From Sandaracinaceae bacterium (GTDB taxonomy: Bacteria; Myxococcota_A; Polyangia; Polyangiales; Houyiibacteriaceae), in assembly GCA_012514415.1 (NCBI GenBank), contig JAAZAH010000285.1:1-18774 (forward strand): a DNA stretch of 18,774 bases. Reading direction: 5' to 3'. Below, piece after piece: positions 7,614 through 14,691 of the stretch (its first letter is position 1; the number at the start of each line of letters is the position of its first letter). The notes below the pieces were generated by a model. It saw only the letters and a list, made by a program, of their open reading frames with translations, had not been told where the DNA came from and ran no database searches. Made by a program: the position numbers and the translations under genes.

Positions 7614-8579
7614 ATGAAGCGAAAGATTCTCATGATCGGCGCAGGCGCCATTGGACAGGTCTACGGTGCGCATCTTGCGGCAGGGGGCGCAGACGTTGGG
7701 GTTTATGTACGGGCAAAGCACGTACGCGCCGCGTGCGAGGGCTATGCGCTCCATCGGCTCAGACGAATGCGCGCGCCTCAGACGCTGACCTTTCACCCCT
7801 CACACGTGGTGACCTCGCTCGATGCGGTGCGAAATGAGCCTTGGGATATCCTTATGCTCGCCGTGCCGAGCGATCGCCTCGACGATGAACTCCTCGAGGC
7901 TGTTGCGCCACGAGGCAAGCTGCGGCGCATCGTCACGCTCCAGCCGGGATTTCACGGCATTTCGAAGCTCACCCAGCATGTGCCGCGCGAAAAGATGATC
8001 ACGGGCACGGTGGGCTTCATCGCCTATCACGCGCCGCTCCCCGGCGAGGCGCTTTCCAAAGGCGTTGCGTTCTATTTGCCGCCCCTCGTCAAGAGTGTTT
8101 TCAGCGGAGAGGGTGCGGAGGAGATCGTCGAACTGCTTAATCGGGGAGGCTTGCCGGCAAAGCTGAGCGAGGACGCGCGCCATATGATGGTGACTTCGAC
8201 GGCTGTGCTCACGCCGCACATCGCGGCGCTCGAGGCCGCCAACTGGTCGTTCAAGAAGCTTCGCTCGAGCGATCTCCTGCAGCTTGCCAATCGCGGCACA
8301 CAAGAGGCGCTCAGGGCGTGCGAGGCGCTCGATGGGGTTGACACCTCCATTCCGAGGCGGATTCTTCGTCCAGCGCTCGTCCGAGTCGCACTTCGCGGCG
8401 GCTCGATGGTCTTTCCCTTCAACCTCGAAGCGTATTTGGCGGCGCACTACACCAAAGTCCGCTCCCAGAGCCTTCAACTGCTCAGTGAGTACATCGAGCT
8501 TGCCCACTCGAACAACGAAGGGCGTGCGCTCGAAGAATTGAGGGGGCGCATCCGCTCGCTCCCCATCGAGCTCAGCTGA
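7614..8579 (+). CDS. Ketopantoate-reductase-fold protein lacking key catalytic residues
   Basis: This cytoplasmic protein of 321 aa has the ApbA/PanE length and fold. The N-terminal Rossmann motif GAGAIGQVYGAHL (residues 9-21) binds NAD(P)H, and the mid-protein strand DILMLAVPS (78-86) and C-terminal helical half are present. Several PanE hallmarks are absent. The usual N-G after the fifth strand reads LQPGFHG (109-115). The W-x-K...N...N-P helix reads ARHMMVTSTAVLTPH (188-202), placing Met192 where the catalytic Lys is expected. The S-x-x-x-D and T/S-E-I-D signatures near the C-terminus are replaced by FPFNLEAYLAAHYTKVRSQ. It is therefore probably not a 2-dehydropantoate 2-reductase; it may reduce another substrate or be a cofactor-binding paralogue. 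No pantothenate genes are adjacent. ATG 7614 is preceded by a weak GAG-containing site. Confidence 0.75.
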   Translation: MKRKILMIGAGAIGQVYGAHLAAGGADVGVYVRAKHVRAACEGYALHRLRRMRAPQTLTFHPSHVVTSLDAVRNEPWDILMLAVPSDRLDDELLEAVAPRGKLRRIVTLQPGFHGISKLTQHVPREKMITGTVGFIAYHAPLPGEALSKGVAFYLPPLVKSVFSGEGAEEIVELLNRGGLPAKLSEDARHMMVTSTAVLTPHIAALEAANWSFKKLRSSDLLQLANRGTQEALRACEALDGVDTSIPRRILRPALVRVALRGGSMVFPFNLEAYLAAHYTKVRSQSLQLLSEYIELAHSNNEGRALEELRGRIRSLPIELS

Positions 8580-8692
8580 ACCGCCTCCGCTGAATTTCCT
8601 GGACGGCGCCTAGGGGTCGACGGCGGCAGCGCTCGGCTTGTTCCTCCGTGGCTCCTTGCACAGCGTCGAAAGGGCGTGCTTCGAGGAAAACA
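8580..8692. other. Convergent intergenic gap
   Basis: These 113 bp lie between two converging genes, where bidirectional termination would be expected. I see short GC-rich palindromes (GGCGCC near 8606) but no hairpin followed by a T-run in either direction, and no convincing small gene. Confidence 0.4.
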
Positions 8693-9478
8693 CTACCTTC
8701 GTGAACCGCGCCCTTTTTTCGCGCGAGCCTTCGGCTTCTTCGGGCGGTATTCATCGATGAGGGCGGCAACGGCTTCGTAGGCTTCAAGCCGAGCGATTTG
8801 TTGAAGAAGATAGGGCCGACCGACCCGCTCCATGATGGCCAGACTTTCTGCGGCAATGCTTGGAGCGTGGTAGCGGCCACGGAGTTCAGGCTCCGGAAGC
8901 TGGCGCTTGGCGCGGAGCAGCGTGAGTTCTGCAGCGGCGTCAAGCGCGGCCTCACGGTAGCGATCGGCTTTGGCCATCGGCCGTGACGCTCTCAGAGCGC
9001 GGCGCTTGGGTGAGGGAGGCTCCGCGAGAGGTTCGTCGATGCGAATGCGTTCGATCGGACGTCCGAGCAGGCGCCTTCCGCCACGCCGGATTCTGCGGAG
9101 CGCCCGTCTTGTACTCTCGAGTTCCCCTTTTCTGATGCGCTCACGGTACGCCTCCGCCTCTTCGCCAACGTCCGCGCTCTCGAGCCGCTGAAGGAGTGCG
9201 TCACGTTCCGCACGGGCGCTCGCCTCGAACGCCTCGAATTTACTCCTCGCGCGACGGATGAGCACCCGACGTGCGCGCTCAGGAAGCGACGGGATCCGAT
9301 CGATGAGCGCCTCAAGCGTTCGGAACGCGCCGGCCGATTGTCGATCGAGTCCCTCCTCGCGAATGCGTTCGAGCTCGGAGCGAAGGGCATCGAGCGCATC
9401 CGCGCCGTCGTCTGAAGCATCCACGCGATCGCCCAGCGACCTGTCCTCTTTTTGTGCCTCTTCGCTCATCTCACTCAT
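8693..9478 (-). CDS. DUF2894-like protein, last gene of the stator-like operon
   Basis: This soluble protein of 261 aa has no signal peptide or membrane helix. Residues about 25-165 are charged, helical and likely coiled-coil (LRSELERIREE, ALLQRLESADVGEEAEAYRERIRKGELES). A more conserved C-terminal block (about 170-245) contains R-G-R-Y-H-A-P, then E-S-L-A-I-M-E-R-V, then P-Y-L-L-Q-Q-I-A-R-L-E-A-Y-E-A-V. This parallels the pattern I associate with DUF2894 (G-x-Y-N, R-x-L-x-x-M, S-P-x-Y-L-x-x-F-V-x-x-x-x-x-L). The last 15 residues are strongly basic (RPKKPKARAKKGRGSRR), suggesting nucleic acid or acidic-surface binding. Its ATG overlaps the TGA of the OmpA gene as ATGA at 9475-9478, implying tight translational coupling. 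The biochemical role is unknown; it is inferred to be a cytoplasmic partner of the motor complex, perhaps contacting the long arm of the DUF802-like subunit. Confidence 0.7.
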   Translation of the reverse strand: MSEMSEEAQKEDRSLGDRVDASDDGADALDALRSELERIREEGLDRQSAGAFRTLEALIDRIPSLPERARRVLIRRARSKFEAFEASARAERDALLQRLESADVGEEAEAYRERIRKGELESTRRALRRIRRGGRRLLGRPIERIRIDEPLAEPPSPKRRALRASRPMAKADRYREAALDAAAELTLLRAKRQLPEPELRGRYHAPSIAAESLAIMERVGRPYLLQQIARLEAYEAVAALIDEYRPKKPKARAKKGRGSRR

Positions 9479-10263
9479 TCGGGCGAGCGAAGCTCCTTCT
9501 CGAGGAGCTCACCCGTGCGGCGCTCGGCGTTCTGAGCCCCCTCCTCCACCAACTCCGCGCGATCGGATGCGCTTTGTGGGTGCGTGCTCGCCGGCACACG
9601 CCGAGCACGCCTTCCCTCGTCGAGCACCTCTTCCACATTCGGCGGACGGATGATCTTGGGCCTCGGAACGGGACGGATCTCCACCCGGCGATTCTTCGCT
9701 CGATCGGCCGCCGTCTCGTTGGAGGCGACCGGATAGTTCGCGCCAAAGCCCGCCGCAAAGACCGCATCCGAGGGCAGGCCCGCCGCGATAAGGGCACGCG
9801 TCACCGTGAGCGCGCGCTCGGCCGACAGCTCCCAATTGTCGCGGTACGCCCCGTGGCCCGAAAGCGGCCGCTCATCGGTAAAACCCGAGATCATCGCCGC
9901 CTGATCTTCCGCGCGGAGGTATTCGGCGAGCGGGCCTGCGATGTTGTCGAGAAGCGCGGCGCCCTCCGCGCTAAGGCTCGCTGACGCCGACTCGAAAAGG
10001 ACGCCTCCGCTGATGCCGATATTTCCGTCGACCAATGTGATGAGACCCGCAGCGAGCGGTAAGGCGAGCGCCCGCTCGAGCTCGTGCACCCGCTCGGTCG
10101 TCTCGGCCTGCTCACGCCGCGCGCTCTCAAGATCTTCGCTGAGTACAACCTGCACCGTCAGCATCCAGACGAAAAAGAGGACGAAGACCCCAAAAAGGCA
10201 CGCCATCAAATCGCCGAAAGCCGGCCAAATCGGCGTGTTCGCCTCGTGCTCAGCTCCTTGCAT
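9475..10263 (-). CDS. MotB/ZorB-like stator subunit with OmpA peptidoglycan-binding domain
   Basis: Numbering is from ATG 10261-10263 (262 aa). A short cytoplasmic N-terminus leads to one membrane helix (about 15-37, PAFGDLMACLFGVFVLFFVWM). Asp18 sits at its cytoplasmic end, where MotB, ExbD and ZorB carry the essential ion-binding aspartate. A short periplasmic coiled linker (44-66) precedes an OmpA-like domain (about 80-198) with V-L-F-E-S-A-S-A-x-L, G-F-T-D at 127-130, N-W-E-L-S-A-x-R-A, and the closing N-R-R-V-E-I at 191-196, the usual peptidoglycan-binding set. About 60 further residues are polar and Arg/Glu-rich. The frame could start at 10302, but the chosen ATG has GGGAG about 8 nt upstream and gives a 14-bp overlap with the MotA-like gene. 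Function inferred: it anchors the stator to peptidoglycan and forms the ion path with the upstream gene product. Confidence 0.85.
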   Translation of the reverse strand: MQGAEHEANTPIWPAFGDLMACLFGVFVLFFVWMLTVQVVLSEDLESARREQAETTERVHELERALALPLAAGLITLVDGNIGISGGVLFESASASLSAEGAALLDNIAGPLAEYLRAEDQAAMISGFTDERPLSGHGAYRDNWELSAERALTVTRALIAAGLPSDAVFAAGFGANYPVASNETAADRAKNRRVEIRPVPRPKIIRPPNVEEVLDEGRRARRVPASTHPQSASDRAELVEEGAQNAERRTGELLEKELRSPE

Positions 10264-12835
10264 CGCGCTCCCGCTCCCCACCACTCGTCTGCTCGAGGGC
10301 ATCGATCAAGGGTTCTTCGCTGTGGATCGCTGCCTGAGCGACCGCCTCCCCGCTCGGCGCGCGAGTCTCCCCGCCAATCTCCTCGCTCGGTTCGTCCCGC
10401 CCCGTGAGCTCGCGCAGCGCCCCGAGAAGTTCGCGCTGGAAACGGAGCTGCCGGTCGAAAAGTTCATGGGTTCGCTCGAGATGGACGCTAAGCGCCTCCG
10501 CCGCAGCGCCTTCCCCCCCTTGGATGATGAGCGCCTCGACCTCACCGAGCTCTTCCCTCCAGGACTTCGCGCCTTCGTTATGCGCGTCGACCGCAGCGGA
10601 AAAGCCCTCGACCAGAGCGCCAAGCTCGGTGCCCAAGGCGAGGAGCGCGCTCGATGCGTCGGCGATCGATCGCTCGGTTCCGGCGAGCGAGGCCGCGAGC
10701 TCCTCGGCATGCTTTGAGAGATCGCGGCCAAAGGAGTGCGCTTGCTCCTCGAGCATCTCGATGAGCGCTCGCTTGAGCTCGGTGAGTTCGTCTCGCTCGG
10801 ATCTCCGCGCCTCGCCGAGTCCATCGAGGATCTCTTTCGCGCGAGCGTCCTGGGCCTGGGCCATCGCCTCGAGACGCGCGCCGATGGCAGATATCGCTTC
10901 GAGCTCGCCGCGGCGCCCCTCGGCGATCGACTCGAGAAGCGCCTTCGACCCCTCACTCACTTCACGCTGAACGCGCGCGTATTGCGCTGCGAGCTCCTCG
11001 AGCTGCTTCCCGCTCGATTCCCGAAGTGCACGGAACGCTTCAAAAAGCGCCCGTGAATCCGCCTCGAAATGCGAGGCAAGCCGCTCCGACAGCGCGGTGA
11101 AGTTCGCGGCGACCCGTTCCACCATCCCCGAAGCCTCTTCGCGCTGCGCATGAACGAGCGCCTGAGCCTCATCGACAAGCGTGCGGAGCCTACCGGTGAC
11201 GTCGCCAAGTGCCTCTCCGCGTGCTCGCTCCCCCTCGGCGATTTTTTCGAGGAAGCGCTCGCTATCGCTTCGAAGGTCCGCCGAGATGCTTTCGGCGAGC
11301 GTGACGAGCGCCTCTCGATCGCTCGCGGCCCGCTCTTGCTGAGCCGCGATCATCGCTTCGAAGCGCTCTCGAAGCGCCTCCTCCAGCGCACCTTGACGAT
11401 GGGCTTGCGCTTCGAGGAATGCTTCATGGCGGGCGGCATCCTCCTTCGTCCGCGCGGCGCGCTCTTCATGAATCGCCGCGAGGAGCTCGCGGGCATGCAC
11501 TCCAAAGCGGTTGAGCTCGGCCTCGGCGCGCGCTTCCATTGCCTGAATCACCGCATCGAGACGTGAAATACGTGCGCGCTCGCTCTCCGCCATGAGTTCC
11601 ATTGTCTCTTTCGCGCTCGCCTCCGCCGCGCGAGTTAGCGCCTCGACCTCGCGCTCGATCTGCTCGCGGCGAGCTCTCTCGGAGGATTCGATCGCCGCAA
11701 GCAGCGCCTCGGCTCTCTCCCTTTGGTGGCGCTCACCCCGCACGGCGCTTTCGCGAATCTCGGAGACGAGCGCCTCGATCCCCTCCATCAACGCGCGATG
11801 CCGCGCGACCGCCTCCTCTTCACGCTTTGATTCGAGCGCCCCGAGACGCTCCTCCTGACGCTCGAAAAGACCGACGAGCTCCGAGATCCGCGCGCTAAAC
11901 GCGCCCCTCGCCACTTCGAGCGATTCGCGCTCCCTCGAGAGCTCAGCCGCCAAATCAGTCGAGAGCTTTTGCATGCCCGCTTCGAGCGCGGCGGCGAGCC
12001 CCTCGCGAATGCTTCCAAACGCCTCTTTATTCGCGCGTACGAGCTCCTCCGCCACCGACGTCATCGAGCGTGCCAGCGCCTCGTCGACCCCGCGGAGATG
12101 TTCTGAGAGCTTTCCAAGCGATTCCGCCGCTCGGGGAAGCGCCTCACCTTGGGCTGCGAGCCGCTCAAGGGCGATCTCCTGGCGGGCGCCGGGAGCGTGC
12201 TCTCCGAAACGCGCTTCGGCGAGCTCCCGCATCCTCCGCTGGATCCCGCCGATCGAACCGCGGGCGAGGGCCGCCAGAAGTCCGAGGAGAGCCGAGCACG
12301 CAACACCCGCCGCCGACGTACCGAACGAACGCATGAGCCCGTGCATCGGGGCGCGGAGCCCATCTCTGAGGCTTGTGATATCCTGACTCGTCGAAAGCGC
12401 CGAATGCGCTCCGCGCAGCGTTTCGAAGAGCCCGAGGAAGGTGCCGAGAAGGCCGAGCATCACGAGCAACCCGACGAGATAGGGCGTGAGCGTGAGGGCG
12501 AGAGCGGGAGGAGGAGCGAGGCCGAGCGCGCCCTTGATCTGATCGCGGAGCGGAAGGGGGAGCTCCGAGAGGCTCAAAGCGGCACCGTGCTCGTTTCGTT
12601 TTTCACTCGCGGCGCGGTCGGAGCTTGCGCCCGTCTCTAGTGCCCCCGCATCGCGGACCAGCGCCCGGAGCCGCCGGTCGAACCGAACGATCTCCGCGAT
12701 ACCGACCGCGAAAGCGACCGCGATCGCGATCGTGATTGCGAGCGCGAGTGCATCGCTCTCAGCGTAAAAGCTCGCCGTATAGATCAAGACGAGCGCGCCA
12801 ATCAGCGTGAGGACGAAGAGTGCGAGTCGATTCAT
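10250..12835 (-). CDS. DUF802/MotA-TolQ-ExbB-like stator subunit with very long coiled-coil arm (ZorA-like)
   Basis: This membrane protein has 861 aa. Two N-terminal helices (about 5-24 and 28-50) are followed by a cytoplasmic loop and a MotA/TolQ/ExbB-type core. The third helix is YLVGLLVMLGLLGTFLGLF (119-137), and the fourth (about 166-192) contains GLMRSFGTSAAGVACSALLGLL. The GLLGTFxGL and S-F-x-T-S-x-x-G signatures are those of stator proteins that pump ions against a MotB/ExbD/ZorB partner. After about residue 200 comes a cytoplasmic tail rich in Ala, Glu and Arg with heptad-like spacing. Between Pro234 and Pro816 (about 580 residues) I find no proline, implying one nearly continuous helix. 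DUF802 repeats are the family I associate with such tails beside OmpA and DUF2894 genes. Its ATG overlaps the TGA of the DUF3348-like gene as ATGA at 12832-12835. A pentameric motor turning or pulling a long intracellular rod is inferred by analogy to ZorA. Confidence 0.85.
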   Translation of the reverse strand: MNRLALFVLTLIGALVLIYTASFYAESDALALAITIAIAVAFAVGIAEIVRFDRRLRALVRDAGALETGASSDRAASEKRNEHGAALSLSELPLPLRDQIKGALGLAPPPALALTLTPYLVGLLVMLGLLGTFLGLFETLRGAHSALSTSQDITSLRDGLRAPMHGLMRSFGTSAAGVACSALLGLLAALARGSIGGIQRRMRELAEARFGEHAPGARQEIALERLAAQGEALPRAAESLGKLSEHLRGVDEALARSMTSVAEELVRANKEAFGSIREGLAAALEAGMQKLSTDLAAELSRERESLEVARGAFSARISELVGLFERQEERLGALESKREEEAVARHRALMEGIEALVSEIRESAVRGERHQRERAEALLAAIESSERARREQIEREVEALTRAAEASAKETMELMAESERARISRLDAVIQAMEARAEAELNRFGVHARELLAAIHEERAARTKEDAARHEAFLEAQAHRQGALEEALRERFEAMIAAQQERAASDREALVTLAESISADLRSDSERFLEKIAEGERARGEALGDVTGRLRTLVDEAQALVHAQREEASGMVERVAANFTALSERLASHFEADSRALFEAFRALRESSGKQLEELAAQYARVQREVSEGSKALLESIAEGRRGELEAISAIGARLEAMAQAQDARAKEILDGLGEARRSERDELTELKRALIEMLEEQAHSFGRDLSKHAEELAASLAGTERSIADASSALLALGTELGALVEGFSAAVDAHNEGAKSWREELGEVEALIIQGGEGAAAEALSVHLERTHELFDRQLRFQRELLGALRELTGRDEPSEEIGGETRAPSGEAVAQAAIHSEEPLIDALEQTSGGERERDARS

Positions 12836-13668
12836 GCGTTTTCCTGCGTGGCGCTCGCAAGTCGAGCTGCCTCAGATGCGAGCGCGCGGATCGCGTCGAT
12901 CTCCCGATCGACGAGGCCCGTGCCGAGGTCGGCCATCAGGCGCATCAGATCGTGGATCGATCCTCCGACCTCGTAGAAGCGGACGAGATCGGGTGGGGTG
13001 TATCCTTTGGGCTCTCTTTGAAGCCCCGCGACCATGGCTCGGATGAAGATCTCTTCGAGCGCGCCGGGGAGCTCGTCGTAGAGCGTCTCACGTGAAGGCC
13101 GAAGTGCCAGATCGACCAGACGATCGAAGCTCTCGATTGCGCGCGCGTCACCACCGAGGAGTTTGAGCGTGTCGCCGATATCGGTCCTCAGCCAAGCGAG
13201 CGTGCGGCGGGCGCGCTCCATCGCTGCACGAAATCCCGCCGTAAAGCGCGGGGCGATCTCTCGGAGGGCTTTTTCGAGTTCGCGCTTTCGCCGAGATTCG
13301 AGAACCCCAGCCGCCAGAAGGTGCTCGTAGAGCGCCCGTTCGTTGGGGGCGGCATTTTCACCGCGGAAAGGAGAGGAGAGCGAGGAGGAAGTCTCGGCCC
13401 GGAGCCTCTCCATCCTCATCACGGTCCGAGCGAAGGTGTTTTCAGGTGCCGCGGGGCGATCGCAAAAATCCCCGAACTCACCGGCCTCGATCGCGTCGGC
13501 GAGATGCACTAGCCCAGTAAAATGCATCGCGCGCGCAAAATAGCTCTCGGGACGCTCGCCGAGCGGAGAAGCTCCCACGTCTTCGGCAGCCGAGCGCCCG
13601 AGCGCCCGCAAATCGCGGGTGATCTGCGGGACGTCGAGGAGAAGGCTAAGGGCGTGCTGCGACGACAA
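12832..13668 (-). CDS. DUF3348-like cytoplasmic protein, first gene of the stator-like operon
   Basis: This protein of 278 aa has no signal peptide or membrane helix and is predicted mostly alpha-helical. The central block LRTDIGDTLKLLGGDARAIESFDRLVDLALRPSRETLYDELPGALEEIF (about 160-208) fits the DUF3348 pattern I recall (LR..L...S..LRQLA.LD..L...L..RE..LL..VP.LL...F). The C-terminal segment ends in paired helices (HDLMRLMADLGTGLVDREIDAIRAL). The start is TTG 13668-13666: GAGGAG lies 8 nt upstream, there is no ATG nearby in frame, and the protein begins sensibly there. A TTG start on the promoter-proximal gene may set low expression. The family is hypothetical, and assignment rests on both pattern and gene order (DUF3348, DUF802, OmpA, DUF2894). 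Inferred role: a cytoplasmic sensor, adaptor or regulator of the motor. Confidence 0.7.
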   Translation of the reverse strand: MSSQHALSLLLDVPQITRDLRALGRSAAEDVGASPLGERPESYFARAMHFTGLVHLADAIEAGEFGDFCDRPAAPENTFARTVMRMERLRAETSSSLSSPFRGENAAPNERALYEHLLAAGVLESRRKRELEKALREIAPRFTAGFRAAMERARRTLAWLRTDIGDTLKLLGGDARAIESFDRLVDLALRPSRETLYDELPGALEEIFIRAMVAGLQREPKGYTPPDLVRFYEVGGSIHDLMRLMADLGTGLVDREIDAIRALASEAARLASATQENA

Positions 13669-13676
13669 TCTAAGGG

Positions 13677-13696
13677 CTCCTCACGGGAAGATCATA
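13677..13696 (-). promoter_or_regulatory. Shine-Dalgarno and candidate -10 box of the stator-like operon
   Basis: On the minus strand, TATGAT (13691-13696; five of six matches to TATAAT) is followed about 8 nt later by GAGGAG (13677-13682), then 8 nt to the TTG start. This would give a leader of roughly 16-18 nt. No good -35 hexamer is present at 16-18 bp, so an activator, an alternative sigma factor or a promoter further upstream is possible. The ribosome binding site is better supported than the promoter. Confidence 0.4.
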
Positions 13697-13821
13697 GGAC
13701 GATCAAGATGAGAGTTCGATCCCCCGGCCCTCCCCCACCCTGGCTGAGTCGGGGGCCTCGCAGAGGAGAGGGACTCAGAGAACAACAGGATTTGCGGTGA
13801 TAATCGGCCTGAGAGCGAAGT
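13697..13821. other. Intergenic stretch between the BtuF-like gene and the stator-like operon
   Basis: About 125 bp with a pyrimidine-rich run (CCCCCGGCCCTCCCCCACCC near 13721-13740) and a G-run at 13750-13756. GGCCCTC and GGGGGCC could form an imperfect stem of 7 bp including one G-T pair. No T-run follows on the minus strand, and no coding potential was recognised. Confidence 0.35.
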
Positions 13822-14601
13822 TCAAGCCTCGTCGCGTGCGCACTCCTCCACAATCGCGCGGAGCGCCTTCAGCCCGTCGACGAGCCGAGGACCCGGCCGG
13901 CCGAGATAAGCCTCAGGTACCTTGCGAACGAGACCACGCCGCACGGCCGGCGTCTCCCCAAAACACTCTCGCTGAAAAACTACATCTTCACGGTATTTTT
14001 CATAGGGGACGCCGCACCAGCTGAGAATGATGGCGTCCGGCGCGAGAGCGGCCGCGTCGGCATTTTCGAGGGGGCGGCTCTCGCAGTCGTCGTGCGCAAG
14101 CGGGTTGATTCCGCCGGCGAGCGCGATCAGCTCATTCACCCAACTCTTTTTCCCGGGGACGATCACCGGACGCGGCCACCATTCCACCATCAACCTGGGT
14201 CTCCCTCGCTCGGGTGGATCGTGCGGTCGAAGCGTCTCTTTCATGGACGTGACGAGCGACTCGGCTTCCGCCGTCCTTTCAAGCAAGCCACCGATTTCAC
14301 GAATGTTTTCGAAGACATCCTCGATGGTGAAGGGCTGAAACGCGCGATAAGGCAGCCCCGCCGCCTCAACGCTTGCGATCACCTTCTCGTGTCCCGGTAC
14401 GGTGAGAGATGCGAGCACCAGATCCGGCTCAAGCGCGCGGATTTTCTCGGGGTCGACCGTGAGATCGGGCCCTACGCGCGGGAGCTTCGCGACGACCTCC
14501 GCCGGAAAATCCGAATGATCATCGACTCCGACGAGGAGATCCGCCGCCCCGAGCGCGCAGACGATCTCGGTATTCGAGCAGGCGGTGCTGACGATACGCA
14601 T
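13822..14601 (-). CDS. BtuF/TroA-like (cobalamin-type) binding protein without signal peptide
   Basis: This protein of 259 aa has the fold of class III periplasmic binding proteins for cobalamin, haem or siderophores. The opening MRIVSTACSNTEIVCALGAADLLVGVDDHSDFP is the classic first lobe of BtuF-type proteins (R-I-V-S-L-x-P-S-x-T-E). It is followed by PRVGPDLTVDPEKIRALEPDLVLASL, the long backbone helix around IEDVFENIREIGGLLERTAEAESLV (about 93-117), and a second lobe with WVNELIALAGGINPLA (153-168) and PDAIILSWCG. The ORF begins directly at the first strand, so no secretion signal is visible. It may be cytoplasmic, or the true N-terminus may be mis-assigned; the bases before ATG 14599-14601 offer no good Shine-Dalgarno. 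No permease or ATPase genes lie nearby. Similar signal-less 'cobalamin-binding proteins' exist in other bacteria; the ligand here is unproven. Confidence 0.75.
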   Translation of the reverse strand: MRIVSTACSNTEIVCALGAADLLVGVDDHSDFPAEVVAKLPRVGPDLTVDPEKIRALEPDLVLASLTVPGHEKVIASVEAAGLPYRAFQPFTIEDVFENIREIGGLLERTAEAESLVTSMKETLRPHDPPERGRPRLMVEWWPRPVIVPGKKSWVNELIALAGGINPLAHDDCESRPLENADAAALAPDAIILSWCGVPYEKYREDVVFQRECFGETPAVRRGLVRKVPEAYLGRPGPRLVDGLKALRAIVEECARDEA

Positions 14602-14691
14602 GATGAGTGAAGTTTGAACGAGCGCGCATGGAGCGTCGAGGCGGCGATTTTTGATTTCGCAGGGGAGGACCCCCTGCTAATATGTCCAGTG
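14602..14691. promoter_or_regulatory. Divergent promoter region of the BtuF-like and Lhr-like genes
   Basis: These 90 bp must drive both divergent genes. Toward the helicase, TGC-TAATAT (14675-14683) resembles an extended -10, with TTGATT at 14651-14656 a possible -35 at an over-long 21-bp spacing. A start of transcription near 14690 would make the helicase mRNA almost leaderless at GTG 14689 or ATG 14692. AGGGGAGGA at 14661-14669 is a good Shine-Dalgarno sequence but lies 22 nt from ATG 14692. It is closer to a 6-codon frame, ATG 14682 to TGA 14702, that overlaps the gene start. Confidence 0.35.

Noticed and set aside
10264..10302. Start of the MotB/OmpA-like protein at 10302
   Set aside because: It would extend the overlap with the MotA-like gene to 53 bp; ATG 10261-10263 has a better ribosome binding site and gives the usual short N-terminus before the membrane helix.
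9454..12640. Several plus-strand open frames of 100-260 aa opposite the stator genes
   Set aside because: They are Arg/Ser/Pro-rich shadows of the coiled-coil and OmpA coding sequences, with no start signals or domains.
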